Source of the DNA: Nocardia sp. CC227C
Lineage (GTDB): Bacteria; Actinomycetota; Actinomycetes; Mycobacteriales; Mycobacteriaceae
DNA length: 64,000 nt
NCBI RefSeq assembly: GCF_030767025.1
Contig: NZ_JASITE010000010.1
Span: forward strand, 1 to 64,000
Direction of reading: 5' to 3'
The translations under genes and the position numbers were made by a program. Positions 61,672-64,000 of the stretch are shown here, piece after piece. Position 1 is the first letter of the stretch; every line of letters begins with the position of its first letter. A model generated the notes under the pieces. It did no database searches. It was not told the DNA's origin and saw only the letters and a list, made by a program, of their open reading frames with translations.

Positions 61672-61891
61672 AATTCTCCGACGAGCGCACTACTGCGGCA
61701 GACCACGGGTTACTTCGCGCGGTGTGGCGCATCACAGTAGGTCCGGTCACTGTATCGCATGTGACCCGTCCCGGACACCGGGACCTGACTCACGAGTAGA
61801 AACCCGCGTTCGTGATCGCCGATCACGGCACGATCACAATGTCGAACGGACATCGTCGGACGGACATCCGAACGGACATCGGAGAATACGA
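61672..61891 (-). promoter_or_regulatory. Upstream region of the Mce operon
   Basis: Contains CGTGATCGCCGATCACG (61811-61827), a 7-3-7 inverted repeat, and three close repeats of CGGACATC at 61842-61880. These lie 150-220 bases upstream of the mkl start and are candidate operators. A -35/-10 pair was not fixed. Confidence 0.45.
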
Positions 61892-61920
61892 AAGGGCGGC
61901 CCCGTGACGGGACCGCCCTT
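61892..61920 (-). terminator. Hairpin terminator after rplL
   Basis: A 13-bp stem (61892-61904 with 61908-61920) with one G-U wobble and a three-base loop lies 20 bases beyond the rplL stop. Confidence 0.8.
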
Positions 61921-61939
61921 CGCGGCGTCTGCCGTGAGA

Positions 61940-62326
61940 TTACTTCACGGAAACCTTGGCGCCGGCCTCTTCCAGCTTGGCCTTGGCGGCGTCGGCGGCG
62001 TCCTTGGCGACCTTCTCCAGGATCGGCTTCGGGGCGCCCTCGACCAGGTCCTTGGCTTCCTTCAGGCCCAGGCCGGAGACGATCTCGCGGACCACCTTGA
62101 TGACCTGGATCTTCTTGTCGCCGGCACCCTCGAGGATGACGTCGAACTCGTCCTGCTCCTCGGCGGCCTCGGCCGGGGCGGCACCGGCGGCACCGCCGAC
62201 GGCGGCGACGGCGACCGGAGCGGCGGCGGTGACCTCGAACTTGTCCTCGAACGCCTTCAGGAACTCCGAGAGCTCCAGCAGGGTCATGTTGCCGATTTCC
62301 TCGAGCAGCTGCTCAACGTTGGCCAT
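61940..62326 (-). CDS. rplL: 50S ribosomal protein L7/L12
   Basis: 128 residues. N-terminal dimerisation helix pair, Ala-rich hinge (AAAPVAVAAVGGAAG), and the C-terminal domain that contacts translation GTPases (KIQVIKVVREIVSGLGLKEA). It forms the ribosomal stalk with L10. It follows rplJ by 72 bases. GAAAGGAAACACA precedes its ATG. Confidence 0.98.
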   Translation of the reverse strand: MANVEQLLEEIGNMTLLELSEFLKAFEDKFEVTAAAPVAVAAVGGAAGAAPAEAAEEQDEFDVILEGAGDKKIQVIKVVREIVSGLGLKEAKDLVEGAPKPILEKVAKDAADAAKAKLEEAGAKVSVK

Positions 62327-62398
62327 TGTGTTTCCTTTCGGTGGTGATCATCGCCGCGCGGCGGCGACGAAATGCTTCGGGGTGGTGACGTGCAGCCG

Positions 62399-62929
62399 TC
62401 AGGCCGCTTCGCCCTCGTTGCGCTTCTTCTCTTCCAGCGCAGCGACCAGGCGGGCGGTCTTCGAGGCCGGGGCGGCGAACAGCCCGGCGGCCTTGTAGAG
62501 GTTGCCCTTCATGGCGCCGGCCAGCTTGGCCAGCAGGACCTCGCGGGACTCCAGGTCGGCGATCTTCTCGACCTCGGACACGGACAGCGCGGCGCCGTCC
62601 ATGTAGCCGCCCTTGATGACCAGCTGCTTGTTGTCCTTGGCGAACTGCTTCAAGGCCTTCGCGGCATCGACCGGCTCACCGGAAATGAAGGTGATCGCGG
62701 TCGGACCGACGAACAAGTCATCCAGGCCAGTGACGCCCGCCTCGGCGGCGGCCAGCTTGACCAGGGTGTTCTTGGCGACGGAGTAGGTAGCGTTCGCACC
62801 CAGCGCACGACGCAGCTCGGTGATCTTGCCGACCGACAGGCCACGGTACTCCGTGACAACGGCGGCCGTGGATCCCTTGAACTGCTCCGCGATCTCCGCG
62901 ACCGCGGTGACCTTCTCGGGCTTGGCCAT
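62399..62929 (-). CDS. rplJ: 50S ribosomal protein L10
   Basis: 176 residues. L10 anchors L7/L12 dimers to 23S rRNA through its C-terminal helix. The conserved VVTEYRGLSVGKITELRRAL region is near residue 25. The ATG at 62929 has a GGAGG site; a longer frame upstream runs through the leader and is not real. L10 also binds its own leader to repress the operon. Confidence 0.97.
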   Translation of the reverse strand: MAKPEKVTAVAEIAEQFKGSTAAVVTEYRGLSVGKITELRRALGANATYSVAKNTLVKLAAAEAGVTGLDDLFVGPTAITFISGEPVDAAKALKQFAKDNKQLVIKGGYMDGAALSVSEVEKIADLESREVLLAKLAGAMKGNLYKAAGLFAAPASKTARLVAALEEKKRNEGEAA

Positions 62930-63003
62930 ACTTCGCCTCCTCTCTGGATGGTCGGTTCTCGATGAACTACCGACGTCCGATGGAGGCCCGGAGACAAAGC
63001 AAA

Positions 63004-63155
63004 CGCCCCGGACGCAGAGTGGTCCCGGGGCGTACAAGAAACATATGGCGAGGTGATTCGCGATGTTTCCCAACCTCGGCTCTCCCTGCGTGGGCCGCCG
63101 GCAATATCGCCGGACCTTCGACTGCCTGACGGCAGCGACCAACGGTCTTCGGTAG
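63004..63155 (-). ncRNA. Ribosomal protein L10 leader
   Basis: In the transcript upstream of rplJ, two conserved pieces of the L10-type leader are present: GACCGTTGGTCG (from about 63147) and CGCAGGGAGAGCCGAGG (from about 63089). An 8-bp hairpin (63004-63011 with 63025-63032) followed by a U-rich run lies just downstream and could act as an attenuator. It is the expected site of L10-(L7/L12) autoregulation. The rest of 62930-63300 holds no gene. Confidence 0.7.
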
Positions 63156-63300
63156 AACGATTGGGTGGACATCGAACACGTCGATGACCGTCGATGACAA
63201 TACCCGGTAAGCGTGTGTTGTGCCAAAGCGGGGTCGAAATGGGGGTCTAGGGGGCAGGGCTCCGGACCCCCGAGTTCGAACCGAAACGGTTCACAAAGCG

Positions 63301-63332
63301 AAGAGCCGGTGCGGAATTCCGCACCGGCTCTT
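63301..63332 (-). terminator. Palindromic terminator after rplA
   Basis: A perfect 32-base palindrome (two 16-base arms, which would form a stem of about 14 bp with a small AATT loop) lies 30 bases after the rplA stop. It separates rplKA from rplJL. Confidence 0.75.
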
Positions 63333-63362
63333 TCGTTTTCGCGTGCTACGCGACCTGGAGGA

Positions 63363-64000
63363 TTACGCGTCCTCTTCGGTCAGGTTGCGGGTGCGGTTCG
63401 GATCCACCGGGATGCCCGGTCCGGTGTTCGTCGAAATCGTCACCTTCTTGACGTAGCGGCCCTTCGCGGTGGAGGGCTTCACGCGCAGGATCTCCTCGAG
63501 GGCGGCGCCGTAGTTCTCGACCAGCTTGTTGTCGTCGAAGGACGCCTTGCCGATCACGAAGTGCAGGTTGGCCTGCTTGTCGACGCGGAAGTTGATCTTG
63601 CCGCCCTTGATGTCGTTGACGGCCTTGGTCACGTCGGGGGTGACGGTGCCGGTCTTCGGGTTCGGCATCAGGCCGCGGGGGCCGAGCACGCGCGCGATCC
63701 GGCCGACCTTGGCCATCTGGTCCGGGGTGGCGATGGCGGCGTCGAACTCCAGCCAGCCGCCCTGGATGCGCTCGATCAGGTCCTCGGCGCCGACGGCGTC
63801 CGCACCGGCGGCCTCGGCCTCGGCGGCCTTGTCGCCGACCGCGAACACGATGACGCGGGCGGTCTTACCGGTGCCGTGCGGCAGGTTGACGGTGCCGCGG
63901 ACCATCTGGTCGGCCTTGCGGGGATCGACGCCCAGACGGACGGCGACCTCGACGGTCGCGTCGGTCTTCTTGGTGGCGGTCTCCTTCGCCAGGCGGGTGG
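63363..64000 (-). CDS. rplA: 50S ribosomal protein L1, partial
   Basis: The 3' part of rplA, about 211 codons, open to the window edge; the N-terminus lies beyond 64000. The conserved core reads VRGTVNLPHGTGKTARVIVF, and PRGLMPNPKTGTVTPDV is the L1 signature. L1 binds 23S rRNA near the E site and moves with deacyl-tRNA. The frame continues upstream of the first internal Met, which confirms it is a fragment. Confidence 0.97.
   Translation of the reverse strand, partial: TRLAKETATKKTDATVEVAVRLGVDPRKADQMVRGTVNLPHGTGKTARVIVFAVGDKAAEAEAAGADAVGAEDLIERIQGGWLEFDAAIATPDQMAKVGRIARVLGPRGLMPNPKTGTVTPDVTKAVNDIKGGKINFRVDKQANLHFVIGKASFDDNKLVENYGAALEEILRVKPSTAKGRYVKKVTISTNTGPGIPVDPNRTRNLTEEDA

Noticed and set aside
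63240..63300. tRNA suggested by GAGTTCGAACC near 63271
   Set aside because: Only a T-loop-like piece is present; no acceptor pairing, D arm or anticodon arm could be folded around it.

Overview
The window is high-GC actinobacterial chromosome, most likely Nocardia or a close mycolic-acid relative (Rhodococcus, Gordonia). This rests on three things: a complete Mce locus (mkl, two yrbE, six mce and two Mce-associated genes) lying between the ribosomal-protein genes and rpoBC; DUF3558-type lipoproteins; and an FprB-type ferredoxin/reductase fusion. Genus is inferred, not proven.

Layout. (1) 1-2432 is a graveyard of insertion sequences: an ISL3-like element with two single-base frameshifts and the tail of an IS110-like transposase. 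(2) 2433-7382 carries a NUDIX gene and then the str operon on the minus strand (rpsL, rpsG, fusA, tuf), closed by a strong terminator. (3) 7747-41551 is about 34 kb of accessory genes between rpsL and rpoC. They include hppD with two DUF3558 lipoproteins and a divergent Lrp regulator; a LuxR/FAD-oxidoreductase pair; and a six-gene operon (amidohydrolase, three-part ABC importer, 2-oxoglutarate/Fe(II)-type oxygenase, GntR regulator) that looks like uptake and catabolism of an N-containing ring compound. Further along are an AlkZ-like DNA glycosylase, a PASTA-less serine/threonine kinase, an acyl-ACP thioesterase, fprB behind a KstR-like operator, and a MerR/aldo-keto reductase unit with a textbook 19-bp-spacer promoter. 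The rest are ribA, GlxA-type AraC, an AhpD-motif/GNAT/pirin run, a pair of paralogous exported proteins around mqo and a CGNR/DMT pair, and a Uma2 protein. (4) 41718-49276 is rpoC and rpoB. (5) 49899-61659 is the Mce lipid-import locus. (6) 61940-64000 is rplL and rplJ with an L10-type leader, then the 3' part of rplA, which runs off the window.

How it works together. The two ends are the core transcription and translation machinery, nearly all on the minus strand. The Mce locus encodes a whole importer: Mkl ATPase, YrbEA/B permeases, MceA-F substrate-binding and channel proteins, and two accessory membrane proteins. Together with the KstR-like boxes at fprB and at a hotdog thioesterase, it points to steroid or lipid use. 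The middle block is a mix of small redox, detoxification and catabolic units, several with overlapping start and stop codons that imply translational coupling.

Repeats are unusually frequent: 15-bp units each carrying an ATG at a lipoprotein start, an 18-bp array at a thioesterase stop codon, a 23-24-bp array upstream of rpoB, and 15-bp units coding Ala/Lys-rich pentapeptides in a Mce-associated protein.
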